Positions 52,753-61,976 of a stretch of 64,000 nt of DNA are shown piece after piece. Each line of letters begins with the position of its first letter. Position 1 is the stretch's first letter. Source of the DNA: Paludibacterium sp. B53371 (GTDB lineage Bacteria > Pseudomonadota > Gammaproteobacteria > Burkholderiales > Chromobacteriaceae); contig NZ_CP069163.1 of NCBI RefSeq assembly GCF_018802765.1, positions 1,488,001 through 1,552,000 on the forward strand, in the 5' to 3' direction. A program made the position numbers and the translations under genes. A model generated the notes under the pieces. It had not been told where the DNA came from. It made no database searches and saw only the letters and a program-made list of their open reading frames with translations.

Positions 52753-53928
52753 ATGAGCATCACCGAACCAAGTTACCATCCGGAAACCCTGGCGATTCGC
52801 AGTGGCAGCGAGCTGAGCGCGTTCGGCGAACACAGCCAGGCCTTGTATCTCTCCTCCAGTTTCACTTTTGGCAGTGCCGAAGAAGGTGCCCGTCTGTTTC
52901 TCGGCGAGCAGGAGGGCTATACCTATTCCCGCTTTACCAACCCGACGGTCAGTGCCTTCCAGTCGCGGCTGGCTGCGCTGGAAGGCGGCGAGCGCGCCAT
53001 CGCCACCGCCAGCGGCATGGCGGCCATTCAGGCCGTGATGCTGACCAACCTGCAGGCCGGGGACCATCTGCTGTCGTCGCAAAGCCTGTTTGGCTCGACG
53101 CTGAACCTGTTTGCCGGCACCTTGTCGCGCTTCGGCATCGATACGACTTTTGTGGCCCCGACGGATCTGGGCGCCTGGCGTGCCGCCATGCGGCCGAATA
53201 CCAAGATCCTGTTTGTGGAAACGCCGTCGAATCCGCTGACCGAGGTGGCGGACTTGCGTGCCCTGGCGGATCTGGCGCACGAACACGGCGCCCTGTTGGT
53301 GGTGGATAACTGCTTCTGCTCGCCGGCCCTGCAGCAGCCGCTCAGGCACGGGGCCGACCTGGTGGTGCATTCGGCCACCAAGTTCCTGGATGGCCATGGC
53401 CGGGTGTTGGGTGGTGCCGTGGTGGGCAGCGACAAACTGATCGAGCCCATCTATCTGCACGTCCGCACCGCCGGCCCGTCGCTTTCGGCTTTCAATGCCT
53501 GGGTTTTGCTTTCGGGGCTGGAGACCTTGTTCATTCGCATGGAACGTCAGTGTGCCACCGCAGGGCAACTGGCCGAATGGCTGCAGGGGCTGCCACAGGT
53601 CGAGCGCGTCTACTATCCGGGGCTGGCCAGCCACCCGCAGCATGAACTGGCCATGCGGCAACAAAGCCAGGGCGGGGCGGTGCTGTCCTTTGTGGTCAAA
53701 GGGGGCAGGGAAGCGGCCTGGCGTGTCGTGGACGGCGTGACGCTGATCTCGCGCACTGCCAATCTGGGTGATGTCAAAACCACCCTGACGCATCCGGCCT
53801 CGACGACCCACGCCCGGGTGACGCCGGAGGCCCGCGAGCGCGCCGGTATTGTTGAAGGCTTGCTGCGCGTGGCCGTCGGCCTGGAGCATGTCGAGGACCT
53901 GAAACACGACCTGCTGCGCGGCTTGTAG
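52753..53928 (+). CDS. metZ: O-succinylhomoserine sulfhydrylase
   Basis: This 391-residue PLP enzyme of the Cys/Met family forms homocysteine from O-succinylhomoserine and sulfide. The PLP Lys lies in [22 protein letters not shown], and [18 protein letters not shown] and [14 protein letters not shown] are typical. AGAGA precedes the ATG. It is located after purF, as in Neisseria and Chromobacterium. Close relatives include MetB/MetC, but length and the GHGRVLGG motif favour MetZ. Confidence 0.93.
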   Translation: MSITEPSYHPETLAIRSGSELSAFGEHSQALYLSSSFTFGSAEEGARLFLGEQEGYTYSRFTNPTVSAFQSRLAALEGGERAIATASGMAAIQAVMLTNLQAGDHLLSSQSLFGSTLNLFAGTLSRFGIDTTFVAPTDLGAWRAAMRPNTKILFVETPSNPLTEVADLRALADLAHEHGALLVVDNCFCSPALQQPLRHGADLVVHSATKFLDGHGRVLGGAVVGSDKLIEPIYLHVRTAGPSLSAFNAWVLLSGLETLFIRMERQCATAGQLAEWLQGLPQVERVYYPGLASHPQHELAMRQQSQGGAVLSFVVKGGREAAWRVVDGVTLISRTANLGDVKTTLTHPASTTHARVTPEARERAGIVEGLLRVAVGLEHVEDLKHDLLRGL

Positions 53929-53958
53929 CGCGTCAATCGGGTATTTGCTCGGGCGTTT

Positions 53959-53988
53959 AAAACGGCAGCTTGTTAAGCTGCCGTTTTT
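53959..53988 (+). terminator. Intrinsic terminator of metZ
   Basis: An 11-bp stem (AACGGCAGCTT/AAGCTGCCGTT) with a GTT loop is followed by TTT. It lies 30 bases after the metZ stop. Confidence 0.92.
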
Positions 53989-54013
53989 CATTATATTGTC
54001 ATCACAAGAGGGT

Positions 54014-54098
54014 CAAACGTTTGTCCCAGAGCGGGCCTCGAATGGTTGGCTATTGACATGGGTCAAATTAAAACGTAAGTTTCAAACACCTGTTCGAA
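54014..54098 (+). promoter_or_regulatory. Promoter of the TetR-type regulator with three palindromic operators
   Basis: A consensus -35 TTGACA (54053-54058) and -10 TAAGTT (54076-54081) are 17 bases apart. Three palindromes surround them: CAAACGTTTG (54014-54023), AAAACGTAAGTTTC over the -10 (54070-54083), and TTCAAACACCTGTTCGAA over the start region (54081-54098). All share AAAC/GTTT or near half-sites, as in the recalled PsrA consensus. Autorepression by the TetR protein is the simplest reading. Confidence 0.7.
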
Positions 54099-54148
54099 AC
54101 GCAGTGAACACAATCAAACAAAACAAAATGACAGGACCAGGAGATTCA

Positions 54149-54790
54149 ATGGAAGTCGCAAGCAAACCCGATACGACGAGCCGGATACTGGATGTATCCG
54201 AGCGACTTTTTGTCGAGCATGGTTTCGAGGGCACCTCGCTGCGCATGATCACCCAGCAGGCGGGGGTCAATCTGGCCGCGGTGAATTATCACTTCGGCTC
54301 CAAGGACAAGTTGTTCGAGTCGGTTTTTCTGCGCCGCCTGGCGCCCCTGATCTCGGCCTGTCTGTCCGAGCTGGACCAGCTGGAAGCCCTGCCGGAACCC
54401 GGTGTGGAAGGCTTGGTGATGAGCTTCATTCGTCCCTGTCTGATGCTGTCCAAGGATCCGTCGCGGGGCGGTGCCATGTTTGTGCGCCTGCTGTCGCGGA
54501 CCCTGGTGGAAAACCACCGCGTACTGCGCGATACCCTGTCGCAGCAGTACAGCGTGTTTGTTGAACGGTATAGCGCCGCCTTCAGTCGCGTCCTGCCGGA
54601 ACTGCCGGCCGAAGAGCTGGCCTGGCGCATGCATTTCTCCTTCAGCGTGATGTTCAATGCCTTTGCCGGCAATGACGTGCTGAAGATCTTTACCCGCAGT
54701 CAGGTGGTCAGTGCCCGGGATCCGGACATGATCGTCAAACACCTGCTGCCCTATGTGGTCAGTGCGCTGGTGGCGCCTGCCCGCAGCTGA
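54149..54790 (+). CDS. TetR-family regulator of fatty-acid degradation (PsrA-like)
   Basis: This protein of 213 residues has a TetR HTH near the N-terminus (TSLRMITQQAGVNLAAVNYHFGSKDKLFESV) and a larger ligand-binding C-terminal domain. Start ATG 54149 is supported by CAGGAG five bases upstream. Location upstream of fadE, and AAAC/GTTT palindromes on its own promoter and before fadL, suggest a PsrA-like repressor that senses long-chain acyl compounds. Its C-terminal length and NAFAGNDVLKIF-type motif fit that group, but the ligand is not proven. Confidence 0.82.
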   Translation: MEVASKPDTTSRILDVSERLFVEHGFEGTSLRMITQQAGVNLAAVNYHFGSKDKLFESVFLRRLAPLISACLSELDQLEALPEPGVEGLVMSFIRPCLMLSKDPSRGGAMFVRLLSRTLVENHRVLRDTLSQQYSVFVERYSAAFSRVLPELPAEELAWRMHFSFSVMFNAFAGNDVLKIFTRSQVVSARDPDMIVKHLLPYVVSALVAPARS

Positions 54791-54894
54791 TTTTGCAGTC
54801 CCGGCCGGCTTGCCCGCCGGCCCACAATAATCCCGGCAGATCAGGGTGAGTACACCCGACAAGCCGGAAAAAGGCTCAACACGAGGAGAAGTCT

Positions 54895-57354
54895 ATGTTG
54901 TTATCTGCTGTCATCCTGATTGCACTATTGGGCGCGCTGGCTTACTTCCGCGCGCCGGTGCTCGCCTGGAGTGTGGTGGTGGCCGGCTGGCTGGGCGCCT
55001 TGCCCTTCCTGGCGGCCGGTACGGTCGTTGCACCGTGGGTCTGGGGCGTGTTTGTTGCCATTGCCCTGATCCTCAATCTGACGCCGCTGCGTCGCGCGCT
55101 GTTTACCGGTCCGGTGTTCGCCATCTTCAAGAAGATCACCCCGGCCATGTCGCAGACCGAGCAGGAGGCCATCAACGCCGGTACTGTCTGGTGGGATCGT
55201 GACCTGTTCTCCGGCAAGCCGGACTGGAGCCGCCTCGAATCCTTCCCGGCACCCAAGCTGTCGGCTGAAGAGCAGGCCTTTGTCGATGGTCCGACTGAAG
55301 AACTGTGCAACATGATCGACGACTGGTCGATTACCCACGAGCAGAAAGATCTGCCGCCGCAAGTCTGGGACTTCATCAAGAAGAGCGGCTTCCTCGGCAT
55401 GATCATCCAGAAGAAATACGGTGGTCTGGAGTTCTCCAACTACGGTCACGCCAAGGTGGTGACCAAGATCGCTACCCGCAGCGGCTCGGCCGCCGTGTCG
55501 GTGATGGTGCCCAACTCGCTCGGCCCGGGTGAGCTGCTGCAGCACTACGGTACCGAAGCGCAGAAGAACTTCTACCTGCCGCGTCTGGCCCGTGGTGAAG
55601 ACATCCCCTGCTTTGCCCTCACCAGCCCTTATGCCGGTTCCGATGCAGGCAGCATTCCGGATTACGGCGTGGTTTGCCGTGGTTCTTACACCGACCCGCA
55701 TACCGGCGAACACCACGACAACGTACTCGGTATCCGCGTGACATGGGAAAAGCGCTGGATCACCCTGGCACCGGTCGCGACCGTACTCGGCCTGGCCTTC
55801 AAACTGTTTGACCCGGACAAGTTGCTGGGTGACAAGCACGATATCGGTATCACCTGCGCGCTGGTGCCCACGGCGCACGCCGGTGTTGAAATCGGTCGTC
55901 GCCACTTCCCCGGTGGCGCGGTATTCATGAACGGCCCGACCTGGGGCAAGGATGTCTTCATCCCGATGGACTGGGTCATCGGCGGTCAGGAGTATGTCGG
56001 CCAGGGCTGGCGCATGCTGGTCGAGTGTCTGTCGGTGGGGCGCTGCATTTCGCTGCCGGCCATGTCGGTGGCTTCCGGCAAGCTGGCCAGCTTCGTCACG
56101 GGTGCCTTTGCCCGTATCCGCGATCAGTTTGGTCTGCCGGTCGGCAAATTCGAGGGCGTGGACGAAGCACTGGCGCGCGTTGCCGGCCATACCTATCAAA
56201 TGGAGGCGGCGCAGGATCTGGCGCTGACCGGCCTGGATCTGGGCGAAAAGCCCTCGGTGCTGTCGGCGGTGCTGAAGTATCACAACACCGAGCGCATGCG
56301 CAAAGTGGTCAATGACGCCATGGACATTCATGGTGGCAAGACCGTGGTACTGGGGCCGCGCAACTATCTCGGCCGTGCCTATCAGGCCATCCCGATTGCC
56401 ATCACGGTGGAAGGTGCCAACATCCTCACCCGTTCGATGATCATCTACGGCCAGGGCGCTATCCGCTGCCATCCGTTCGTGCTGCGTGAAATGCGTGCCG
56501 CCATGGACAACAACCTGGCAGAGTTCGACGACGCCTTTACCGGACACATTGGCTTCATTGCCAGCAACAAGGTCCGTGCCTTCTGGATGGGCCTGACCGG
56601 TGCCGCGCTGGTGCGCAGCCCGAAGGGCGGGGCGACGGCCGCTTACTACAAGCAAATCACTCGCTTCTCCAGTGCCTTTGCCCTGTTGTCGGATATGGCC
56701 ATGTTCAGTCTCGGCGGCTCGCTCAAGTTCCGCGAAAAGCTGTCGGCCCGCCTCGGTGACATGCTGTCCGGCTTGTATATCGCGACCGCAGCACTGAAGC
56801 GCTTCGAACGCGATGGTGCCCACAAGGAAGATTTGCCGCTGGTGCAGTGGGCGGTCGAGTCGGCGCTGTACGACGTGCAGCAAGCCATGCACGGCTTCCT
56901 CAGCAATCTGCCGAGCCGTGGTCTGGCCTGGGTGCTGCGTCGCCTGATCTTCCCGTGGGGCCTGACCCTGACGCCGCCGTCCGACAAGCTGGGTACCCGC
57001 GTGGCACGCAGCATCATGGAGCCGGGTGCGGCACGTGCCCGTCTGACCCATGGCATCTTTGTTTCCAAGGATGAGCGCGATGCCGTTGGTGTGATGCCGA
57101 TTGCCCTGCAAGCGATTCTGGATACCGAACCGCTGGAGCAAAAGCTGCGCAAGCTGGCACGCGAAGGCAAGTTCCATACCCTGACTGCGCGCGAACGTCT
57201 GGCCGAAGCCCTGCAGCAAGGGCTGATTACCCAGCAGGAGTTCGATGCCATCAGTCGTGCGCGCAAGCTCAAGCGTGATGTGATCATGGTCGATGACTTT
57301 GACATGAAACTTGAGCAACACGACGCTGGCTTGCTGGAACGTCTGATTTTCTAG
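54895..57354 (+). CDS. fadE: Acyl-CoA dehydrogenase, FadE type
   Basis: This protein of 819 residues has the size of E. coli FadE. The N-terminal two membrane segments (LLSAVILIALLGALAYF, VVVAGWLGALPFLAAGTVV) anchor it. The acyl-CoA dehydrogenase core follows (PCFALTSPYAGSDAGSIPD, MGLTGAALVRSPKGG) and a long C-terminal extension ends in FDAISRARKLKRDVIMVDDF. GAGGAG precedes the ATG. It catalyses the first oxidation of beta-oxidation. It is co-oriented with the TetR gene and lies 105 bases downstream of it. Confidence 0.93.
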   Translation: MLLSAVILIALLGALAYFRAPVLAWSVVVAGWLGALPFLAAGTVVAPWVWGVFVAIALILNLTPLRRALFTGPVFAIFKKITPAMSQTEQEAINAGTVWWDRDLFSGKPDWSRLESFPAPKLSAEEQAFVDGPTEELCNMIDDWSITHEQKDLPPQVWDFIKKSGFLGMIIQKKYGGLEFSNYGHAKVVTKIATRSGSAAVSVMVPNSLGPGELLQHYGTEAQKNFYLPRLARGEDIPCFALTSPYAGSDAGSIPDYGVVCRGSYTDPHTGEHHDNVLGIRVTWEKRWITLAPVATVLGLAFKLFDPDKLLGDKHDIGITCALVPTAHAGVEIGRRHFPGGAVFMNGPTWGKDVFIPMDWVIGGQEYVGQGWRMLVECLSVGRCISLPAMSVASGKLASFVTGAFARIRDQFGLPVGKFEGVDEALARVAGHTYQMEAAQDLALTGLDLGEKPSVLSAVLKYHNTERMRKVVNDAMDIHGGKTVVLGPRNYLGRAYQAIPIAITVEGANILTRSMIIYGQGAIRCHPFVLREMRAAMDNNLAEFDDAFTGHIGFIASNKVRAFWMGLTGAALVRSPKGGATAAYYKQITRFSSAFALLSDMAMFSLGGSLKFREKLSARLGDMLSGLYIATAALKRFERDGAHKEDLPLVQWAVESALYDVQQAMHGFLSNLPSRGLAWVLRRLIFPWGLTLTPPSDKLGTRVARSIMEPGAARARLTHGIFVSKDERDAVGVMPIALQAILDTEPLEQKLRKLAREGKFHTLTARERLAEALQQGLITQQEFDAISRARKLKRDVIMVDDFDMKLEQHDAGLLERLIF

Positions 57355-57418
57355 TGCAGCGCAACATTCGTGTCCTTCGGGTGGCTGTCCGCCATCCGAA
57401 GGTACCGGGGGAGAGTGC

Positions 57419-57790
57419 ATGATCACGGTGCCGCAAGGCGCACCTGCTTTGCGGGTGCCAGTGTTGCAGGACAGCCTGGACGATCGCGGCAGAGTCCGTG
57501 CCGGCTGGTTGTTCGGTCAGATGGATCTGGCGGCCATTCTGGCCGGTGAGCGTCTGGCGCACGGACCGGTGGCGGCGGTATCGGTCAATGCCTTTCAGCT
57601 GCAGGTGCCTTTGTATCTCGGCGATGTGTTGTCACTTTATGCAGATTGCCTGCGCAAGGGTAGTTCTTCGCTGGTTTTGAAGATTGTGGCCTCGGCCGAA
57701 CGGTCGGATGGCGCCATTGTGCCGGTGACAGAAGTGATCATGACCTATGTGGCGGTCGATTTGCAGGGGAAATCCCGTGTTATCGCCTGA
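57419..57790 (+). CDS. Small hotdog-fold acyl-CoA thioesterase
   Basis: This 123-residue protein belongs to the YciA/ACOT-like hotdog group: VRAGWLFGQMDLAAILAGERL, VSVNAFQLQVPLYLGDVLSLYADCLRKGSSSL and VPVTEVIMTYVAV. The Asp in GQMDLA is the catalytic-site candidate. GGGAGAG precedes the ATG. It lies 64 bases after fadE and before fadL, so it probably trims acyl-CoAs in the same pathway. Confidence 0.82.
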   Translation: MITVPQGAPALRVPVLQDSLDDRGRVRAGWLFGQMDLAAILAGERLAHGPVAAVSVNAFQLQVPLYLGDVLSLYADCLRKGSSSLVLKIVASAERSDGAIVPVTEVIMTYVAVDLQGKSRVIA

Positions 57791-57841
57791 TTTTGCGGCG
57801 AAAACAGGGGTTGTTGCTATGGTGTTGCAAAGCTGTAATAT

Positions 57842-57855
57842 AAAACGCGCGTTTG
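57842..57855. promoter_or_regulatory. AAAC-GCGC-GTTT palindrome upstream of fadL
   Basis: AAAACGCGCGTTTG matches the half-site pattern seen on the TetR promoter and the recalled PsrA box (AAAC, four bases, GTTT). It lies about 120 bases before fadL. Confidence 0.5.
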
Positions 57856-57877
57856 GAACAAGTGCTCGGTTTTTTAG

Positions 57878-57930
57878 TGGACAGACTCTAATTCTCTGGT
57901 AGTATCCCAGCAGAAACGTTTTGCGTTTCT
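57878..57930 (+). promoter_or_regulatory. fadL promoter candidate with 7-bp inverted repeat at the start site
   Basis: A weak -35 TGGACA (57878-57883) and -10 TAGTAT (57900-57905, 16-base spacer) are followed by the palindrome AGAAACGTTTTGCGTTTCT (57912-57930; 7-bp arms). The palindrome would cover the expected start site. Confidence 0.4.
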
Positions 57931-57976
57931 CATAAAAAATGTGAAATCAAATACTATATGCATCGAGAGGGATAAC

Positions 57977-59416
57977 ATGAGACTCAAGCTTCTTAGTTTG
58001 TCGGTAATGACCATCGGCGCCGCGGCACTGTCCGGCCAGGCGCTGGCATCCGGCTATAACTTTGGCTCGCAGAGCGTGTCCGCACAGGGAACGGCACATG
58101 CTAACGCTGCAGAAGCAGCGGATCCGTCCACGATTTATTACAACCCGGCTGGCCTGTCCGAGCTTGACGGCACCCAGATGCAATTTGGTGTCACGGCCGT
58201 TCTGCCCGACTCCAGCTACACCGACTCCGGTTCCCATCGCTTCAACAGTGGTGCGACTGGCCTTGGCACCAGCGGCAGCGCGACCAACAGCTCTTTTGTG
58301 CCCTCTTCGGTGGTGGTGCCAAACTTCTATCTGAGCCACAAGCTCGATGATCGATTCACCATCGGTCTCGGGGTGTTCGTGCCTTATGGTGCCAAGCTGA
58401 ATTATGGCACCGACAGCGTGACGCGCTACGCACTGGAAAGCATCAACCTGCAGTCGGTGAACTTTAATCCGTCGATTTCTTTCAAGCTGGACGAGCACAA
58501 TAGCTTTGGCTTTGGTGTGTCGGCTCAGTATATGAAGGCCTCGCTGCAAAAAGCCGTGGATGTGGGTACTGGTATTTTCGGTCTAGGTGCCCGATTTGGT
58601 GCCGCAGCCATTCCCGGGCTGGGCGGGGTGACCGGCAATATGCTGATGGCCGCTGCTCCGGGGCTGGGCGACGGTCAGGTCAAGTTGGATGCTGATGGCT
58701 GGGGCTTCGGCTTTAACCTGGGTTATCTGTTCAAGCTGGACGATCACACCCGTTTCGGCCTGGCATATCGCTCCAAGATCCGCACCAAGTTGACCGGCAC
58801 CGCCAACTGGGATTACAGCAATGTCGGCGGCGGGGCGTTGTCACCGGCTGTTCTGGGGATCATTAACTCCGGGTCACACCTGACCTCTTCGGCCAATACC
58901 ACCGTGGATACGCCGCAGTCGGCATCGGCCAGCTTCTACCGCGACCTGACCGACAAGCTGGCGGTGATGAGCACTGTGACCTGGTGGGGCCACTCGGCGA
59001 TGCAGAACATCACCGTGAACTTTGATCGCGCCAATGAAGGTCCGATGACCATCAACCAGAACTGGAAGGACAGCTGGACCTACGCCCTGGGCGCCAATTA
59101 CAAGGTCAACGATGCCCTGATGCTGCGTACCGGTGTGGCTTACGAACAAAGTCCGGTACCGAATGACAATCTGCGCCATGTGGCTTTGCCGGACAGTGAC
59201 CGTACCTGGTTGTCGCTGGGTGCCAATTACAAGTTCGACAAGAAGCAGTCGGTGGACTTCGCCTACAGCTATATCTGGTTCAAGAATGCCAATGTCAATT
59301 ATGTTGACAATTGCAACCCGGCTGGGACCACTTGTACCGGTAACGGCGAAACCACTTCGGGTTCGTTCAAGACCCATATGCAAATGATCGGTCTGGCGTA
59401 CAACTATCGCTTCTAA
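57977..59416 (+). CDS. fadL: Long-chain fatty acid outer-membrane transporter
   Basis: This protein of 479 residues has a signal peptide (MRLKLLSLSVMTIGAAALSGQALA) and starts the mature part with SGYNFGSQSVSAQGTAHANA, a FadL-type N-terminal hatch sequence. The barrel follows with many Tyr/Phe-rich strands and a C-terminal Phe (LAYNYRF), the outer-membrane assembly signal. A central stretch has NPAGLSELDGTQMQFG. It imports long-chain fatty acids or hydrophobic compounds. GAGAGG precedes ATG 57977. It sits between fadE and fadN/fadA. Confidence 0.94.
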   Translation: MRLKLLSLSVMTIGAAALSGQALASGYNFGSQSVSAQGTAHANAAEAADPSTIYYNPAGLSELDGTQMQFGVTAVLPDSSYTDSGSHRFNSGATGLGTSGSATNSSFVPSSVVVPNFYLSHKLDDRFTIGLGVFVPYGAKLNYGTDSVTRYALESINLQSVNFNPSISFKLDEHNSFGFGVSAQYMKASLQKAVDVGTGIFGLGARFGAAAIPGLGGVTGNMLMAAAPGLGDGQVKLDADGWGFGFNLGYLFKLDDHTRFGLAYRSKIRTKLTGTANWDYSNVGGGALSPAVLGIINSGSHLTSSANTTVDTPQSASASFYRDLTDKLAVMSTVTWWGHSAMQNITVNFDRANEGPMTINQNWKDSWTYALGANYKVNDALMLRTGVAYEQSPVPNDNLRHVALPDSDRTWLSLGANYKFDKKQSVDFAYSYIWFKNANVNYVDNCNPAGTTCTGNGETTSGSFKTHMQMIGLAYNYRF

Positions 59417-59441
59417 TCAGCAGTCCGTTTAGAGGCGTGGT

Positions 59442-59473
59442 GACAGGCGGCGTGCTTTCCGGCGCCGCCTGTC
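59442..59473. other. Strong 11-bp inverted repeat between fadL and the fadN-type gene
   Basis: GACAGGCGGCG (59442-59452) pairs with CGCCGCCTGTC (59463-59473) around a ten-base loop. No T-run follows. It could be a stability hairpin, a processing site or an inefficient terminator between fadL and the next gene. Confidence 0.7.
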
Positions 59474-59582
59474 GGCAGTAACGGAAGGGTTGAGGGGCCC
59501 GTCCGAGAGGCGGTTGCACCGGTGTGCTGCAACACCGGCGACAAACCGCACTAAACATGTGTATTCAATAAACGAGGAAACC

Positions 59583-61961
59583 ATGTCTCAAACCAAGTTT
59601 ATCGTGCGTAAGGTAGCGGTACTCGGTGCCGGCGTGATGGGGGCACAGATTGCCGCCCATCTGGCCAATGCCAAGGTACCGACCGTGCTGTTCGACCTGC
59701 CGGCCACGACCGGCGACAAGAATGCCATCGCGCTGAAGGCAATTGACGCGCTGAAGAAACAGAAACCGTCCCCGCTGGCCGGCAAGGATGCCATCAGTGC
59801 CATCACCGCTGCCAACTATGACGATCATCTGTCCCTGCTGAAAGACTGCGATCTGGTGATCGAAGCCATCGCAGAACGCATGGACTGGAAGACCGACCTG
59901 TACCGCAAGGTCGCGCCCCATCTGGGCGAAAACACGATCTTCGTGACCAATACTTCCGGCCTGTCGATCAACACCCTGGCCGACAGCCTGCCGGACAACC
60001 TCAAGCCGCATTTCTGCGGCGTGCACTTCTTCAATCCGCCGCGCTATATGCACCTGGTGGAAATCATCCCGTGCCGTGGCTCGGGTGCCGAGATGCTGGA
60101 CAACCTGGAACGCTTCCTGGTGACCACGCTGGGCAAGGGCGTGATCCGCGCCAAAGATACCCCGAACTTCGTCGCCAACCGCATCGGCGTGTTCTCCATG
60201 CTGGCGACCATCGCCAATGCCGAAAAATTCGGCATCCGCTTCGATGTGGTCGACGATCTGACCGGCCCGCGCCTCGGCCGTCCGAAGTCGGCTACCTTCC
60301 GTACGGCGGATGTGGTCGGTCTGGACACCTTCTCGCATGTGGTCAAGACCATGCAGGACACCCTGCCGAACGACCCGTGGCATGGCCTGTTCAAGTCGCC
60401 TGAATGGCTGCAGAAACTGATTGCTGCCGGTGCACTGGGTGCCAAGACCAAGGTCGGCATCTACAAGAAGGAAGGTAAGCAGATGTTCGTGCTCGACCCG
60501 GCCAGCGGCAATTATGTCGGCTCGGGCGAGAAGGGCGACGATGCGGTCAAGGAAATCCTCAAGAATCCGGATCCTGCCGCCAAGTTCAAGGCGCTGCGCG
60601 AAAGCAGCCACCCGCAGGCGCAGTTCCTCTGGGCCTGCTTCTGCGATGTGTTCCATTACATCGCTTTCCACCTGGCTGATATCGCTCACAGTGCGCGTGA
60701 CGTCGACTTCGCCATTCGCTGGGGTTTTGGCTGGAACTTCGGTCCGTTCGAGACCTGGCAATCGGCAGGCTGGCAGCAAGTGGCCGGCTGGGTGAATGAA
60801 GACATCAAGGCCGGCAAGACCCTGTCTGCTGCCGCGCTGCCGGCCTGGGTGCTGGAAGCCGACCGTGCCGGCGTGCATTTCGCCGACGGTTCCTACGATG
60901 CTGCAGGCGGCAAGCTGGTGGGTCGCTCCACGCTGGATGTCTACCGCCGTCAGCTGGCACCGGCCAAGGTGCTGGGCGAGAAGAATGCCCCGCTGGGCGA
61001 AACCGTTTACGAGAACGATGGCGTGCGCGCCTTCACGACCGGTGACGATGTGCTGGTGGTGTCGTTCAAGAGCAAGGCCCATGCCATTGGTCCGGATGTA
61101 CTCGAAGGCGTCAATGCCGCGCTCGATATTGCCGAGGCCCGTTTCAAGGCCCTGGTGATCTGGCAGACGGAAGAGCCGTTCTCGGTGGGTGCCGATCTGC
61201 AGTCGATGATGCCGGCCTTCATGATGGGGGACTGGGACAGCATCGAGAATATGGTGCGTCGCTTCCAGGATACCTCGATGCGCCTGCGCTACAGCCAGAT
61301 CCCGACCGTGGCCGCCACTCAGGGTTACGTCTTCGGTGGTGGCTGCGAGTTCACCATGCACGTCGACAAGGTGGTTGCCGCACTCGAATCCTACGTCGGT
61401 CTGGTTGAAGTGGGTGTCGGTCTGCTGCCGGGCGGTGGTGGTTGCAAGGAATTCGCACTGCGTGCCGCTCAGCAAGCCAAGGGTGGCGACATCCTGTCGG
61501 TGCTGAAGGATTACTTCCTGGCCGTGGCCATGGCCAAGGTGGGCACCAGCGCCATCGAAACGCAGGAAATCGGTTACTTCCGTCCGACCGATGTGGTGGT
61601 GTTCAACGCCTATGAGCTGTTGTACGTCGCCAAGCAGCAGGCACTGGCCATGGCCGAATCCGGCTATCGTCCGCCGCTCAAGGTCAAGTCTTTCCCGGTT
61701 GCGGGCCGCACCGGTGCAGCATCGATCAAGGGCCAACTGGTGAACATGCTCGAAGGGCGTTTCATCAGCCAGCACGACTTCTTCATCTCCGGTCTGATTG
61801 CAGATGTGATGACCGGTGGCGACGTCGAGGCCGGCACCGAGGTCGACGAGCAGTGGATTCTGGAGCTGGAACGCAAGGCCTTCATGACCTTGCTGAAGAA
61901 CAGCAAGACCCAGGACCGCATTGCCAATATGCTGACCACCGGCAAGCCGCTGCGTAATTGA
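59583..61961 (+). CDS. fadN: 3-hydroxyacyl-CoA dehydrogenase/enoyl-CoA hydratase (FadN type)
   Basis: This 792-residue fusion has the order dehydrogenase first, hydratase last, like FadN and unlike E. coli FadB. The NAD site reads VRKVAVLGAGVMGAQIAAHL, the dehydrogenase continues with GVHFFNPPRYMHLVEIIP and NFVANRIGVF. The C-terminal crotonase part has FSVGADLQS and YVFGGGCEFTMHV with both catalytic Glu positions (the second in LVEVGVGLLPGGGG). GAGGA lies six bases before ATG 59583. It is followed 15 bases later by fadA. Confidence 0.92.
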   Translation: MSQTKFIVRKVAVLGAGVMGAQIAAHLANAKVPTVLFDLPATTGDKNAIALKAIDALKKQKPSPLAGKDAISAITAANYDDHLSLLKDCDLVIEAIAERMDWKTDLYRKVAPHLGENTIFVTNTSGLSINTLADSLPDNLKPHFCGVHFFNPPRYMHLVEIIPCRGSGAEMLDNLERFLVTTLGKGVIRAKDTPNFVANRIGVFSMLATIANAEKFGIRFDVVDDLTGPRLGRPKSATFRTADVVGLDTFSHVVKTMQDTLPNDPWHGLFKSPEWLQKLIAAGALGAKTKVGIYKKEGKQMFVLDPASGNYVGSGEKGDDAVKEILKNPDPAAKFKALRESSHPQAQFLWACFCDVFHYIAFHLADIAHSARDVDFAIRWGFGWNFGPFETWQSAGWQQVAGWVNEDIKAGKTLSAAALPAWVLEADRAGVHFADGSYDAAGGKLVGRSTLDVYRRQLAPAKVLGEKNAPLGETVYENDGVRAFTTGDDVLVVSFKSKAHAIGPDVLEGVNAALDIAEARFKALVIWQTEEPFSVGADLQSMMPAFMMGDWDSIENMVRRFQDTSMRLRYSQIPTVAATQGYVFGGGCEFTMHVDKVVAALESYVGLVEVGVGLLPGGGGCKEFALRAAQQAKGGDILSVLKDYFLAVAMAKVGTSAIETQEIGYFRPTDVVVFNAYELLYVAKQQALAMAESGYRPPLKVKSFPVAGRTGAASIKGQLVNMLEGRFISQHDFFISGLIADVMTGGDVEAGTEVDEQWILELERKAFMTLLKNSKTQDRIANMLTTGKPLRN

Positions 61962-61976
61962 GGGAGAAAAACAATC

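Noticed and set aside
54925-57426. An 833-codon open frame on the minus strand
   Set aside because: It is antisense to fadE with no recognisable domain; codon bias supports only the plus-strand gene.
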